Source: an uncultured Hyphomicrobiales bacterium | GTDB taxonomy: Bacteria > Pseudomonadota > Alphaproteobacteria > Rhizobiales > Beijerinckiaceae | Length of the DNA: 64,000 nt | Direction: 5' to 3' | Assembly: GCA_903931945.1 (NCBI GenBank) | Contig: CAIZEI010000033.1 | Coordinates: 1-64,000 of the forward strand | Shown here: positions 25,989 to 34,463 of the stretch, in pieces | Position numbering within the stretch: the stretch's first letter is position 1 | Layout: each line of letters opens with the position of its first letter | Notes under the pieces: generated by a model | The model's database searches: none | The model's input: only the letters and a program-made list of their open reading frames with translations | What the model was told of the DNA's origin: nothing | Made by a program: the position numbers and the translations under genes

Positions 25989-27362
25989 ATGGACGCCCGC
26001 ACACGAATGCTTCTGGAAGCGCCCGTTGTCCCGACAATTGTGCGCCTGGCGCTGCCCAATGTGATTGTCATGGCGGTGCAGGCCTCCATTGGCCTCATCG
26101 AGACCTATTTTGTCGCCAAACTTGGCCTCGACGCGCTCGCGGGCATGGCGTTGGTGTTTCCGCTCTTCATGTTGCTGCAAATGGTTTCCGCTGGCGCCAT
26201 GGGTGGTGGAATCCTCTCCGCGATCGCCCGCGCCCTGGGGGCGGGACGACAGGATCTCGCCAACACCTTGGTCTGGTCTGCTGTGGCTATCACAATCATT
26301 CTTGGCGGCCTCACCACGCTTGGAGCGCTCACTCTGGGGCCCAAACTCTATGCGCTGATGGGAGGAGAGTTAGGCTCGCTCACAGCCGCAGCGACATATT
26401 CCGCGATCGTGTTCGCCGGCGCCATTCCGCTGTGGTTGTTCAACTCCCTGGCCGCAATCATACGCGGAACGGGCAATATGCTTTTCCCGGCGGCGGTTGT
26501 TACGGTCGGAGCCGTTTTCCTGATTCCGCTTTCTCCGCTGCTTATCTTTGGCGTCGGCCCCTTTCCAAAAATGGGAATCGCTGGCGGCGCCATGGCGGTG
26601 ATTCTCTATTATTCAATAGGCTGCGGCGTATTTGGCTGGCACATCTGGTCAGGACGAGGCGTTCTCAAGCCGTCGTTCGTTCCCCCGCGCCTTGTGTGGT
26701 CTCCCATTCGCGAAATTCTAAGGGTTGGCGCGGCGTCGTCCGTCTCCAGCCTGTCAACCAATGTCAGCATTGCAACAGCGACTGGTCTGGCAGGCATGGT
26801 GGGGCCAGCGGCGGTCGCTGGCTATGGCACAGGCGTAAGGCTTGAATATTTGTTGATTCCGTTGGTGTTTGGCTTGGGGGCTCCCGTGGCCGCAATGGTC
26901 GGGACGTGCATTGGCGCGGGTCTTCGCGCGCGAGCCATTCGCGTCGCCTGGACCGGGGCAGCAATTGCAGCAGTGCTGTCAGAAGCCATTGGCTTGGCCG
27001 CCGCCCTTTTCCCCGATGTCTGGCTCTCGCAATTCGGGAGCGATCCCGAAATGATCGAGGCTGGAACGAGCTACCTTCGGATCGTCGGTCCATTCTATGG
27101 CTTTTTCGGGGGCGGACTTCTTTTGTATTTCGCATCCCAGGGCGCCGGGCGGGTTGGATGGGCCATGTTGGTCGCGATCGCGCGCGTATTCCTCGCCGCA
27201 GGCGGGGGCTGGTTGGCGCTCAAAATGTTCGGAGGCAGTTCGGCGCTCTTTGCCGCTTTGGCTTCGGGCCTCGTTCTTTATGGCGCCGGAAACGTCGCGG
27301 TTGTCGCCTGCGGCGCCTGGTTTGACGCGCCGCGTTTGGCGCGCATGGCCATCGGCGAATAG
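25989..27362 (+). CDS. MATE-family efflux transporter
   Basis: 457 residues with about twelve membrane helices. The family layout LPNVIVMAVQASIGLIETYFV in helix 1 and the second half starting near SSLSTNVSIATATG fit MATE (NorM/DinF-type) transporters, which expel cationic drugs or metabolites using Na+ or H+ gradients. The ATG at 25989 has gggag upstream; a longer upstream frame is discarded. It is divergent from, and probably regulated by, the MarR-family protein. The substrate may be an aromatic intermediate or an antimicrobial. Confidence 0.9.
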   Translation: MDARTRMLLEAPVVPTIVRLALPNVIVMAVQASIGLIETYFVAKLGLDALAGMALVFPLFMLLQMVSAGAMGGGILSAIARALGAGRQDLANTLVWSAVAITIILGGLTTLGALTLGPKLYALMGGELGSLTAAATYSAIVFAGAIPLWLFNSLAAIIRGTGNMLFPAAVVTVGAVFLIPLSPLLIFGVGPFPKMGIAGGAMAVILYYSIGCGVFGWHIWSGRGVLKPSFVPPRLVWSPIREILRVGAASSVSSLSTNVSIATATGLAGMVGPAAVAGYGTGVRLEYLLIPLVFGLGAPVAAMVGTCIGAGLRARAIRVAWTGAAIAAVLSEAIGLAAALFPDVWLSQFGSDPEMIEAGTSYLRIVGPFYGFFGGGLLLYFASQGAGRVGWAMLVAIARVFLAAGGGWLALKMFGGSSALFAALASGLVLYGAGNVAVVACGAWFDAPRLARMAIGE

Positions 27363-27498
27363 GGACCGGCGAGTTGGGAGGGAGCTCTCCTCGCCGTCGG
27401 GGACCGCCGGGGAAACGTGTCGAAAATTCGCGAAAACCTCACGCGTTGTTGTATATGCGGGCATGGAGTTATCGCACCGCTTGCCGCGCGAGGAAACA

Positions 27499-28503
27499 AT
27501 GGCTGTTCTTTCACTTGGATACGTCGGCGTTCGCGCCAGAAATCTGGAGGACTGGTCAACCTATGGCTGCGGCCTGCTCGGGTTACAGCGCGTGGACAAA
27601 ACCCGCTCAAGCCTCGCCATGCGCATGGATGACCGCAAACAACGGCTGGTGATCGATTCAGACGGCGGCGAGGGCGTCAGTTATTTTGGCTGGGAGAGCG
27701 ACGCTGCGGGCATGGAGGCGATCGCCGCGCGACTGGACCAGGCAGGCGTCAGGGTCACACGCGGGTCGCGCGCTCTGGCCGACGAGCGCCATGTCGCCGG
27801 TCTGATTGTTTTCGACGATCCGGCAGGCAATCGGCTGGAGGTTTTCCATGGCGCGGAGATCGCCGGCGACCCCTTCACGCCGGGACGCAATATCTCGGGT
27901 TTCCGCACCGGGCCGCTTGGTCTCGGACACATTCTCTACAATGTCGACAGCGACGATCTCTGCAAAAGCCTCATGCAATTTTACAGCGCAATGCTGGGCT
28001 TCCGTCTGACAGATTATTACTCCAGTCCATTCACCGCATTTTTCATGCATGTGAATCCGCGCCATCATTCCATGGCCTTTGTGCGCGGCGAGAAAAATGG
28101 AATGCACCACATCATGATGGAGGTTTACAGTTTCGACGATGTCGGACAAACCTATGATATTGCGCTGGGCGAGCCCGGTCGCATCGCGACAACGCTCGGT
28201 CGCCATACCAGCGACTTCATCACCTCTTTTTATTCGTGGAATCCATCAGGCTTCATGATTGAAACCGGCTGGGGCGCCCGCTCGATCGATCCCGCGACCT
28301 GGCAGGCCTATGAGCGCAGCGCGGGCCCAAGCATGTGGGGCCATGACCGCTCGTTTTTATCGCCCGAGGCGCAAGCGACGGCCCGCAAGCTGCGGCTCGG
28401 ACATGCGAAAAATGGCATGAGGGAGCCGGTGCAGGTGATGGAAGGCAATTACAATCTCATGGAAGGCGTTTGCCCCTGGCTCGATCGGGCCAGAAAGGGC
28501 TGA
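27499..28503 (+). CDS. Type I extradiol ring-cleavage dioxygenase (BphC-like)
   Basis: 334 residues built of two vicinal-oxygen-chelate halves. The iron ligands expected from BphC enzymes are in place: H144 (LGHILYNV), H204 (MHHIMMEV) and E255 (FMIETGWG), with further active-site His near 189-190 and H236. These enzymes open catechol-type rings next to the hydroxyls using Fe(II) and O2. The start at 27499 has gagga five bases upstream; the longer frame from 27097 overlaps the MATE gene. It stands 136 bases after the MATE gene and is convergent with a class II aldolase. The exact catechol is unknown. Confidence 0.88.
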   Translation: MAVLSLGYVGVRARNLEDWSTYGCGLLGLQRVDKTRSSLAMRMDDRKQRLVIDSDGGEGVSYFGWESDAAGMEAIAARLDQAGVRVTRGSRALADERHVAGLIVFDDPAGNRLEVFHGAEIAGDPFTPGRNISGFRTGPLGLGHILYNVDSDDLCKSLMQFYSAMLGFRLTDYYSSPFTAFFMHVNPRHHSMAFVRGEKNGMHHIMMEVYSFDDVGQTYDIALGEPGRIATTLGRHTSDFITSFYSWNPSGFMIETGWGARSIDPATWQAYERSAGPSMWGHDRSFLSPEAQATARKLRLGHAKNGMREPVQVMEGNYNLMEGVCPWLDRARKG

Positions 28504-28507
28504 AGCG

Positions 28508-29245
28508 TTACTTCTTCCTGTATTCCAGCATGTGCGAACAGCCCGCCTTGTTCGCCCAATATTGCATCGCGCGAAAGAGGTCCTTGCCGCCGGGACCATC
28601 GGCGTCCCGCACTGCAATTTCACCCGGCGTGAGCGCTTTGAACTCGCCGCCGAGCGCCATCGCTTCCTTCTGCACTTTGGCGTTTTGCGGAACATAGATC
28701 GAGATCTTCAACACCTCGCCGAGCGTTCGCCCGGCGGCGGTAAAGCCATGGCCGCGCATCAGCGCGACGCGGTTCTTGCCCAGCGTTCTGGCGAGGTCGC
28801 GGCCCTGCGCCACATTGGCCACCAGCAGTGATGTATCGCCAAACCTGTCCGCAATATCCCAGACCGGAATGTCGGCGCCCATAGCGCTGGCGGTATGAAT
28901 GCAAGCGCGCAACTTGACCGACGAAAGGCTGAACGGCAGCACCTCAAGCGCATGCGAATGCACGACGGCGTTGACCTCGTCATTGGCTTCGAATGCGCCG
29001 CAATGGATGAACCGTTCGTGATAGCCGGGGTCCGTGCGCCCGTCGGTCACATTGCCTTCAAAATCAAATTCCATAATGTCCGACATTTCAACCAGTTCCG
29101 GACTGCGCGACCGCGACAGGAAGAAACGCTTGGGATTGTTGGGGTTGCGCACGCTGACATGTCCAAAAGCATCAACGACGCCCTGACTGGCCAGAATGCG
29201 ATTGGCGAGCACCAGCTCGTTTTTGAGTTCGTCGATATCGATCAT
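28508..29245 (-). CDS. Class II aldolase/adducin family protein
   Basis: 245 residues with the metal-binding pattern of zinc-dependent class II aldolases: VHSHALEVLPF (two His) and RGHGFTAAG (third His), plus the N-terminal SQGVVDAFGHVSVRNP segment. Family members cleave or decarboxylate small phosphorylated sugars or carboxylated aldols. Some take part in aromatic-acid catabolism as hydratase/aldolase or decarboxylase steps, which would suit this neighbourhood. The start at 29245 has aggga upstream. Confidence 0.82.
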   Translation of the reverse strand: MIDIDELKNELVLANRILASQGVVDAFGHVSVRNPNNPKRFFLSRSRSPELVEMSDIMEFDFEGNVTDGRTDPGYHERFIHCGAFEANDEVNAVVHSHALEVLPFSLSSVKLRACIHTASAMGADIPVWDIADRFGDTSLLVANVAQGRDLARTLGKNRVALMRGHGFTAAGRTLGEVLKISIYVPQNAKVQKEAMALGGEFKALTPGEIAVRDADGPGGKDLFRAMQYWANKAGCSHMLEYRKK

Positions 29246-29350
29246 GGCGTTCCCTGTGGTTTGTTTGGACGAAATGCGCCTCGAAGGCGTCGCTTGTTTC
29301 CCCCTTTATAGAGCAGGGAGGCGCGAGCTGTCTCGACAGCAGGCGTTCGG

Positions 29351-29392
29351 ACAAAATAAATCGGCGGCTGACGCAAAGCGCGAGCCGCCGAT
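29351..29392 (-). terminator. Rho-independent terminator of rpsD
   Basis: On the minus strand a perfect 10-bp stem atcggcggct/agccgccgat (29392-29383 with 29369-29360) with a 13-base loop is followed by ttattttgt. It ends the rpsD message 22 bases after the stop codon. Confidence 0.85.
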
Positions 29393-29413
29393 CTGAAAAC
29401 AGGCTGCGTAAAA

Positions 29414-30031
29414 TCAGCGCGAATAAAATTCGATGACGAGGTTCGGTTCCATTGCGACAGGATAGGGAACTTCGCTCGGGCCAGGCACGCGCGTCATCTT
29501 GGCGGTCATCTTGCCGTGATCGACTTCGTAATAGTCGGGCACATCGCGCTCGGCGAGTTTCACCGCTTCCATCACGACGGCCATTTCCTTGGCCTTGCCG
29601 CGAACTTCAATCACGTCGCCAGCCTTCACCTGATAGGAGGCGATGTTGACCTTGCGGCCGTTGACATTGACATGGCCGTGGTTGACGAACTGGCGGGCGG
29701 CGAACACGGTCGCGACAAACTTGGCGCGATACACCACTGCATCGAGGCGGCGCTCCAGCAGGCCAACGAGATTGTCGCTGGAATCGCCTTTCATGCGGAT
29801 GGCTTCAGCATAATATTTGCGGAACTGACGCTCGGAAATATTGCCGTAATAGCCCTTGAGCTTCTGCTTGGCGCGCAGCTGCGTGCCATAGTCGGACATT
29901 TTGCCCTTGCGGCGCTGGCCATGCTGGCCCGGCCCATATTCGCGGCGGTTAACCGGGCTCTTCGGGCGGCCCCAGATGTTCTGGCCCATGCGCCGGTCGA
30001 GTTTATACTTGGATTCTGCACGCTTCGTCAT
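29414..30031 (-). CDS. rpsD: 30S ribosomal protein S4
   Basis: 205 residues, the full length of alphaproteobacterial S4. The sequence begins [20 protein letters not shown] and includes [18 protein letters not shown] and the S4 RNA-binding domain [12 protein letters not shown]...[15 protein letters not shown]4 is a primary 16S rRNA binder and assembly nucleator. The start at 30031 has gagga six bases upstream; the frame extending to 30109 is not translated S4. It is a single-gene transcription unit with its own promoter, leader and terminator. Confidence 0.96.
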   Translation of the reverse strand: MTKRAESKYKLDRRMGQNIWGRPKSPVNRREYGPGQHGQRRKGKMSDYGTQLRAKQKLKGYYGNISERQFRKYYAEAIRMKGDSSDNLVGLLERRLDAVVYRAKFVATVFAARQFVNHGHVNVNGRKVNIASYQVKAGDVIEVRGKAKEMAVVMEAVKLAERDVPDYYEVDHGKMTAKMTRVPGPSEVPYPVAMEPNLVIEFYSR

Positions 30032-30224
30032 CGCTGTCCTCAATAAATGGGGCGCGAGGACAGGCGCCGGTGGGCGCGAGGCGCTCCGGTTCCGCAATCC
30101 CCCCGCCATGGCGTGGGAAAGCGCCCTCCTCTGCCCCTTTTGGGGCCGACAGGCGGCTCACGGAATCCGGAGGCGCCACGGGTGCAAACGCTCAACGCGC
30201 CCTTAAGGCGCGCGAAGTGCGTGG
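30032..30224 (-). promoter_or_regulatory. Long GC-rich 5' leader of rpsD
   Basis: About 190 bases separate the predicted rpsD promoter from its start codon. The part nearest the promoter can form a hairpin cgcgcc/ggcgcg (30196-30212), and further GC-rich inverted segments follow. In other bacteria S4 represses its own synthesis through leader RNA, so this leader is a candidate for such control; no conserved S4-leader structure was recognised. Confidence 0.4.
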
Positions 30225-30253
30225 TGGATAGGGGAAGGCGCAAGCAATGTCAA
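30225..30253 (-). promoter_or_regulatory. Sigma-70-like promoter of rpsD
   Basis: On the minus strand ttgaca (30253-30248) is followed after exactly 17 bases by tatcca (30230-30225). The -35 is perfect and the -10 matches 4 of 6 positions. It lies in the gap after the SCO-like gene and faces rpsD. Confidence 0.65.
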
Positions 30254-30276
30254 ATATACGTTTTCACGAAGGCGGA

Positions 30277-30852
30277 TCATTCCTTCGCCAGATAGCTTGC
30301 GATGATCGCAGCCATCCGTTCAGGCGGTGTGTTGTGCGGAATGAGCGTGCGGAATTTCCCGTCCAGACCCATCAGATAGTTCAATGAAGAATGGTCGATA
30401 CCGTAGTTTTGCGGGTCGTTGGCGGGAATGTATTTGACGCGATGCACTTTGTAGGCGCGCACCGCCGCGTCGATTTCGACGCTGCTGCCGGTCAGGCCAA
30501 GCAGGCGCGGTGAAAAACTCGAGACGTAATCGCCCACGACAGAGGGCGTATCGCGCTCGGGGTCGACAGTGATGAACAACGGCTGGATACGCTCGGCCTC
30601 GCTCCCCAACTTTTCTAACGCCTGAGACATGACCAGAAGATCGACTGGGCACACATCCGGGCAATGCGTATAGCCAAAATAGATCAGCAGAAAACGGCCC
30701 GGAAAATCCCGATCGGTGACGCGCCGCCCATTTTGCGATGTCAGGCTGAACGGGCCTCCAAACCGGTCAGCAAGCGGATCTGGCGCTTGCGCCCGCACTG
30801 CACCGACAAAACCAGCGCAACACGCCGCCAGCAGAAGGCGTCGCGAGATCAT
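30277..30852 (-). CDS. SCO1/SenC family copper chaperone
   Basis: 191 residues. The N-terminal segment ISRRLLLAACCAGF is a signal/anchor. The thioredoxin-like fold carries the copper site CPDVCP (C64, C68) and a His at about H154 (GIDHSS). SCO proteins help build the CuA centre of cytochrome oxidase or act as thiol-disulfide proteins. Its start overlaps the upstream gene's stop by four bases (ATGA), so it is translationally coupled to the Cys-containing gene and is last in a three-gene operon. Confidence 0.9.
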   Translation of the reverse strand: MISRRLLLAACCAGFVGAVRAQAPDPLADRFGGPFSLTSQNGRRVTDRDFPGRFLLIYFGYTHCPDVCPVDLLVMSQALEKLGSEAERIQPLFITVDPERDTPSVVGDYVSSFSPRLLGLTGSSVEIDAAVRAYKVHRVKYIPANDPQNYGIDHSSLNYLMGLDGKFRTLIPHNTPPERMAAIIASYLAKE

Positions 30853-31361
30853 TTGGGCGCAGACGGGGCGAGGCCCTTGATGCCAAGCACGCCATCTTCT
30901 CCGATGACTTCTTTCACCAAAGGGTCCTCGCGGAACCATTGTTTCGGCTTGCCATTTTTTGCGGTCCAGTCTTTCAGGAAAGCCGTTGTCTTGATCCAAG
31001 GTTTGTCTGGCGTCTCGCGGATTCGCTGCGTCATATAAATCGAAATCGCCGGATTTTCGATAAGCAGTCCATCGACTTCAATTGTTTTGCCGCAATAGGG
31101 TAGGAGATCATGAACAGCGCCGGCAAAATCCGTGTTGCCCTTGACTGCCGCGCGCAGTTTTCCGTCCTCCGTCAACAGGCCGAGCTGCCTGTGGCCATCG
31201 CCACAATTGGCGGGGCAATCGCCTTTCAGAGCGCAGGCGAGATCGACAACTTTGGCGGTGAACTGCGCCGCCTTCTCGTGGTCTATGCCCCATTCATCAG
31301 CAGCAAAGGCGGGCGCCGCGATGAAAGCGACGAGCGGCAGGAGTATGAAGAAATATTTCAT
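30849..31361 (-). CDS. Secreted Cys-containing hypothetical protein, upstream of SCO
   Basis: 170 residues. A signal peptide ends APAFAA, followed by DEWGIDHEKAAQ. A cysteine cluster ACALKGDCPANCGDGH and a further Cys in LPYCGK could bind metal or form disulfides. I do not recognise a named family. The gene has gggag before its ATG, overlaps the SCO-like gene by four bases and follows another secreted protein by three bases, which suggests a periplasmic role in metal-centre or thiol chemistry. Confidence 0.6.
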   Translation of the reverse strand: MKYFFILLPLVAFIAAPAFAADEWGIDHEKAAQFTAKVVDLACALKGDCPANCGDGHRQLGLLTEDGKLRAAVKGNTDFAGAVHDLLPYCGKTIEVDGLLIENPAISIYMTQRIRETPDKPWIKTTAFLKDWTAKNGKPKQWFREDPLVKEVIGEDGVLGIKGLAPSAPK

Positions 31362-31364
31362 GAC

Positions 31365-31808
31365 TCACTCCCCAAATGGCGAAATGGGATTTTGCTCGTG
31401 TGTCAGATCGACCACACCCTCGTCGTCGAGCACTTTGCTGACAAATAAATATTTGACCCCGTCACGCTCGATCAGTTCCCCATCGACATTGACTTCATGC
31501 GACTGAATTTTTACGAATGATTTGTCAGCAACGCTATTGTCGTCCTCGCCGATCCGCAGCACCATGTAGTATTCGCCAGCCGCCGTCTTGATGCTGACCG
31601 GAATGCCGCCGGCCGCACACCAGACTGCGCATTGGTGGTGTGCAGTCCCTGCGGAAAACATGATGCCGGTGACCGAGCACCAGGTGTCAACAAGCTCGCC
31701 CTTGATTTGTACGCGCGCGCCTGGCGCCGGGTTCTGGGCAAACGATGACTGCACAAATGCCGCGTTCAGCAGCGCGGCGACAACCCATCCAAATCCGTGT
31801 CTGATCAT
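31365..31808 (-). CDS. Secreted hypothetical protein with Cys/His-rich segment
   Basis: 147 residues with a signal peptide ending SSFAQ. The conserved-looking stretch VDTWCSVTGIM, HHQCAVWCAAGGIPVSI contains three Cys and two adjacent His, plausible metal ligands. It is the first gene of the SCO operon, with gaggggaac before the ATG. I recall similar proteins as conserved hypotheticals but know no function. Together with the next two genes it could form a copper- or haem-centre assembly set. Confidence 0.6.
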   Translation of the reverse strand: MIRHGFGWVVAALLNAAFVQSSFAQNPAPGARVQIKGELVDTWCSVTGIMFSAGTAHHQCAVWCAAGGIPVSIKTAAGEYYMVLRIGEDDNSVADKSFVKIQSHEVNVDGELIERDGVKYLFVSKVLDDEGVVDLTHEQNPISPFGE

Positions 31809-31905
31809 GTTCCCCTCGTTGCCGTCAGCTGCCTTCCAAGCTTAAGGCTACCACGTCAACGGGAACGCATCACGTCATATCCGCGTGATCGCCAATTGGC
31901 CGCGA

Positions 31906-32820
31906 TCACACGTCCGCAATGAAACGGTTCGCGGCGTTGACCAGTTCGTCCGGAGCATAGAAGGGGATGTCGTGATACGAGTCCGCGCTCGCCCACTGGA
32001 ATTGTGGAAACGCCTTCTGCACCCTGGCGACGGTTTCGGGCGGATAACGATCCGATTTCAATCCGCGCACGAGCATCGTAGGGACCTTGATCAGCGGCAA
32101 AGCGTCCCACACCTCGATTTCGCGTTTGCCCGCAACGCCGCCGATCGGGGTCGGGTTCCGGAAATCAGGATCGCGCTTGAGTTGATAGCCGGCGTCGACC
32201 TTTTTCAACGCCTGCTCTGCCCTGCCACGATCCCGACCGATCCGCGGCACCTGTTTCAGCCTGGCGAAATTCGCCATTGCAGCTTCGATCGTGGGGAAAA
32301 CCATCGGCGAATCGCCAAGCAATTTGGCGCCTGCCGGCCCCTCCTCGCGATCAAAGCCGCTGTCAACGATGATCAGCCTGGTGAGATCGTCCGGATAGGT
32401 CGCAGCATAGGAGGTCGCGATACGGCCTGATGCCGAATGCCCCATGACGATGGGTTTTTTCCACCCAAATGTGGCGAACAGCGCGCGCATGTCGTTCATT
32501 TTGGCGTCGATGGAATAATCCTTCGACGGGCTCCAGCTGGATTCGCCAAATCCACGATGATCGAATGCGACGACTTCTCGGTCGCCGGATATTTTCTGGC
32601 AAACGCCGATCCAGTCGTAGGAATCAAAATAATTGGCGCCATGCATGACGATCACCGGCGTTTTGCCGGGTTTCCCGAAACGCCTGTAGAAGATCGAGAC
32701 ATCGCCGCTGGCGACGCGGCCGGTTTGTCCAGAGACTTCGTCAGCGCTCGCGCCAATGGGCAGGGACAGCGCAGCAAGGCCGCAGACGGCGGTTTGAACG
32801 AAATCGCGGCGATCCCTCAT
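31906..32820 (-). CDS. Exported alpha/beta hydrolase
   Basis: 304 residues. A twin-arginine-like start (RDRRDFVQTAV) precedes a hydrophobic region ending GASADE, so Tat export is likely. The alpha/beta-hydrolase core has an HGAN oxyanion loop, the nucleophile Ser in VMGHSASG, an acidic residue region near LVRGLKSD and the catalytic His in SYHDIPF. gggagg precedes the ATG. Substrate unknown; an ester or lactone is likely. Confidence 0.82.
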   Translation of the reverse strand: MRDRRDFVQTAVCGLAALSLPIGASADEVSGQTGRVASGDVSIFYRRFGKPGKTPVIVMHGANYFDSYDWIGVCQKISGDREVVAFDHRGFGESSWSPSKDYSIDAKMNDMRALFATFGWKKPIVMGHSASGRIATSYAATYPDDLTRLIIVDSGFDREEGPAGAKLLGDSPMVFPTIEAAMANFARLKQVPRIGRDRGRAEQALKKVDAGYQLKRDPDFRNPTPIGGVAGKREIEVWDALPLIKVPTMLVRGLKSDRYPPETVARVQKAFPQFQWASADSYHDIPFYAPDELVNAANRFIADV

Positions 32821-32880
32821 GGCGTCCTCCCGATTGTTTTGCGCAGTTTAGCGGTAAAACGTCAGGAATGCCAAGGCCGA

Positions 32881-33927
32881 TCAACCGCGTCTGGCGCTGG
32901 CGCGCGCATCGCGGAAGGTGACCAGTTTTTGCCGCGCTTCGTCCCAAAGCGTCAACCGCACGCAACCCAGACTGTCCACCAGTGTGATGCGGCGGGTTCC
33001 CGCCAATTCAGGATTGTCGCGAATGACCTGTTTCAACCTGTAGAAAGGAATCCGGCTGCACATATGATGAATGTGGTGAAAGCCGATAAAGGCTGTCAAC
33101 CAATGCAGCGCCGCCGGCAAATCGTAAAACGAACTCCCGTAAAGCGCGGCATGGGACAGGTTCCAGTCCGATCCGCTTTCCCAAACTGTGTCTTCGAACT
33201 GGTGTTGCACGTAAAACAACCAAACGCCGAGTGACGCGCCCAGCGCTATAATCGGCAGCTGGATCATCAGGAATTGCCAGATCCCAACCAGCCACATCAT
33301 GCCGGCGGCGATTGCCAAAATCAGAAGGTTGGTCGCCATCGCGCTGACCCAGGGGGTCACGCCGTTCCGCATAAACCCCACGGGCAGCCGGTGCTGCAAT
33401 AAAAACATATAGGCTGGTCCAATGCCGAACAGCACCAGGGGATGCCGGTAAAACCGGTAGGCCATGCGGCTCCGGAAAGGGAGCGCCTCATATTCCCGCA
33501 CCGTGAGTGTGGTGATATCGCCAACGCCCCGCCGGTCGAGATTGCCGGAAGTGGCGTGATGGATGGCATGCGCCCGCTTCCACACGTCGTAAGGGGTCAT
33601 GGTGATCACGCCAAGCGCGCGCCCGAGCGTATCGTTCAGCGACTTCTGGCGAAAAAAGGCGCCGTGGCCGCAATCATGCTGGATCACGAACAGCCGGACC
33701 ATAAACGCGGCGGCGGGGATCGCGATCAACAGGCTCAGGAAATAGGAAACCGACAGACTCCACCACATGATAGCCCACAGCGCAGCGAAAGCGGCGACGG
33801 TCACAGCCAGTTCGAACAGGCCACGACCGACGTTGGGCTCGCGATAACGGGCAAGAACTGTCAGCCATTGCCGCGCATCGTTTGTTGCTGGCGCCCCGCC
33901 CGCCGGTTCCGAGCTTCGATCAAGCAT
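32881..33927 (-). CDS. Membrane fatty acid desaturase
   Basis: 348 residues with several membrane segments and the three histidine boxes of acyl-lipid desaturases: HDCGHG, HAIHH and the C-terminal HHIHH in GFHHIHHM. Together they bind a diiron centre. The third box HxxHH pattern with MCSRIPFYRL resembles delta-12/omega-3-type bacterial desaturases. The start at 33927 has gagga upstream. It should modify membrane fatty acids. Confidence 0.88.
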   Translation of the reverse strand: MLDRSSEPAGGAPATNDARQWLTVLARYREPNVGRGLFELAVTVAAFAALWAIMWWSLSVSYFLSLLIAIPAAAFMVRLFVIQHDCGHGAFFRQKSLNDTLGRALGVITMTPYDVWKRAHAIHHATSGNLDRRGVGDITTLTVREYEALPFRSRMAYRFYRHPLVLFGIGPAYMFLLQHRLPVGFMRNGVTPWVSAMATNLLILAIAAGMMWLVGIWQFLMIQLPIIALGASLGVWLFYVQHQFEDTVWESGSDWNLSHAALYGSSFYDLPAALHWLTAFIGFHHIHHMCSRIPFYRLKQVIRDNPELAGTRRITLVDSLGCVRLTLWDEARQKLVTFRDARASARRG

Positions 33928-34463
33928 TCATTATCCTCTTAACTCGCGTCAGCTTCTGGTCTTGTCTGCGCCATCCCGCGCCGCACATTCGGCAACCCGT
34001 CGTCTCCCCCACGAATCGCTACGTGATGCCAGGGCAAAAAACCGACAGGATTCATAATGATAGGGCAGGACAAATACAAGCAGGTTGCAGGCCTTCAAAA
34101 AATAAGATTTTGCTCTATTTTCAGCCTCATTTCTTGATCCGGTGGCCATATCCTTCCATTGCTGCGACGGTCAGCGCCGCCTGCAACCCGATCACCCGCG
34201 ATCGTCAATCGCTTCAGACACGTCATGGACATCCGATTGGAGAACCGGCCTGGATTGCAAAGCGATCGCTATCCGGCGAACATTTGCGGAAAAGCCTGGG
34301 ATGCATTATCCAGCATAGGCGTTTCGGGTCGCCCCCGCCACTACCCGGCGACGTCCGGTCGGCCACATTAACCACGTCTGAATTCATTTAGAATTTACCA
34401 TTTCATTTCGTAAACGCTGCGTTACCGTGCAAGCGTTCTCATACAAATCAGGTCATTGGCGTT
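33928..34463. other. Intergenic region upstream of rpfF-like and desaturase genes
   Basis: 536 bases between two divergent genes; no plausible coding sequence was found. The last 90 bases before rpfF are AT-richer (aattcatttagaatttacc) and probably contain its promoter. No operator, RNA or repeat was recognised with confidence. Confidence 0.4.
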
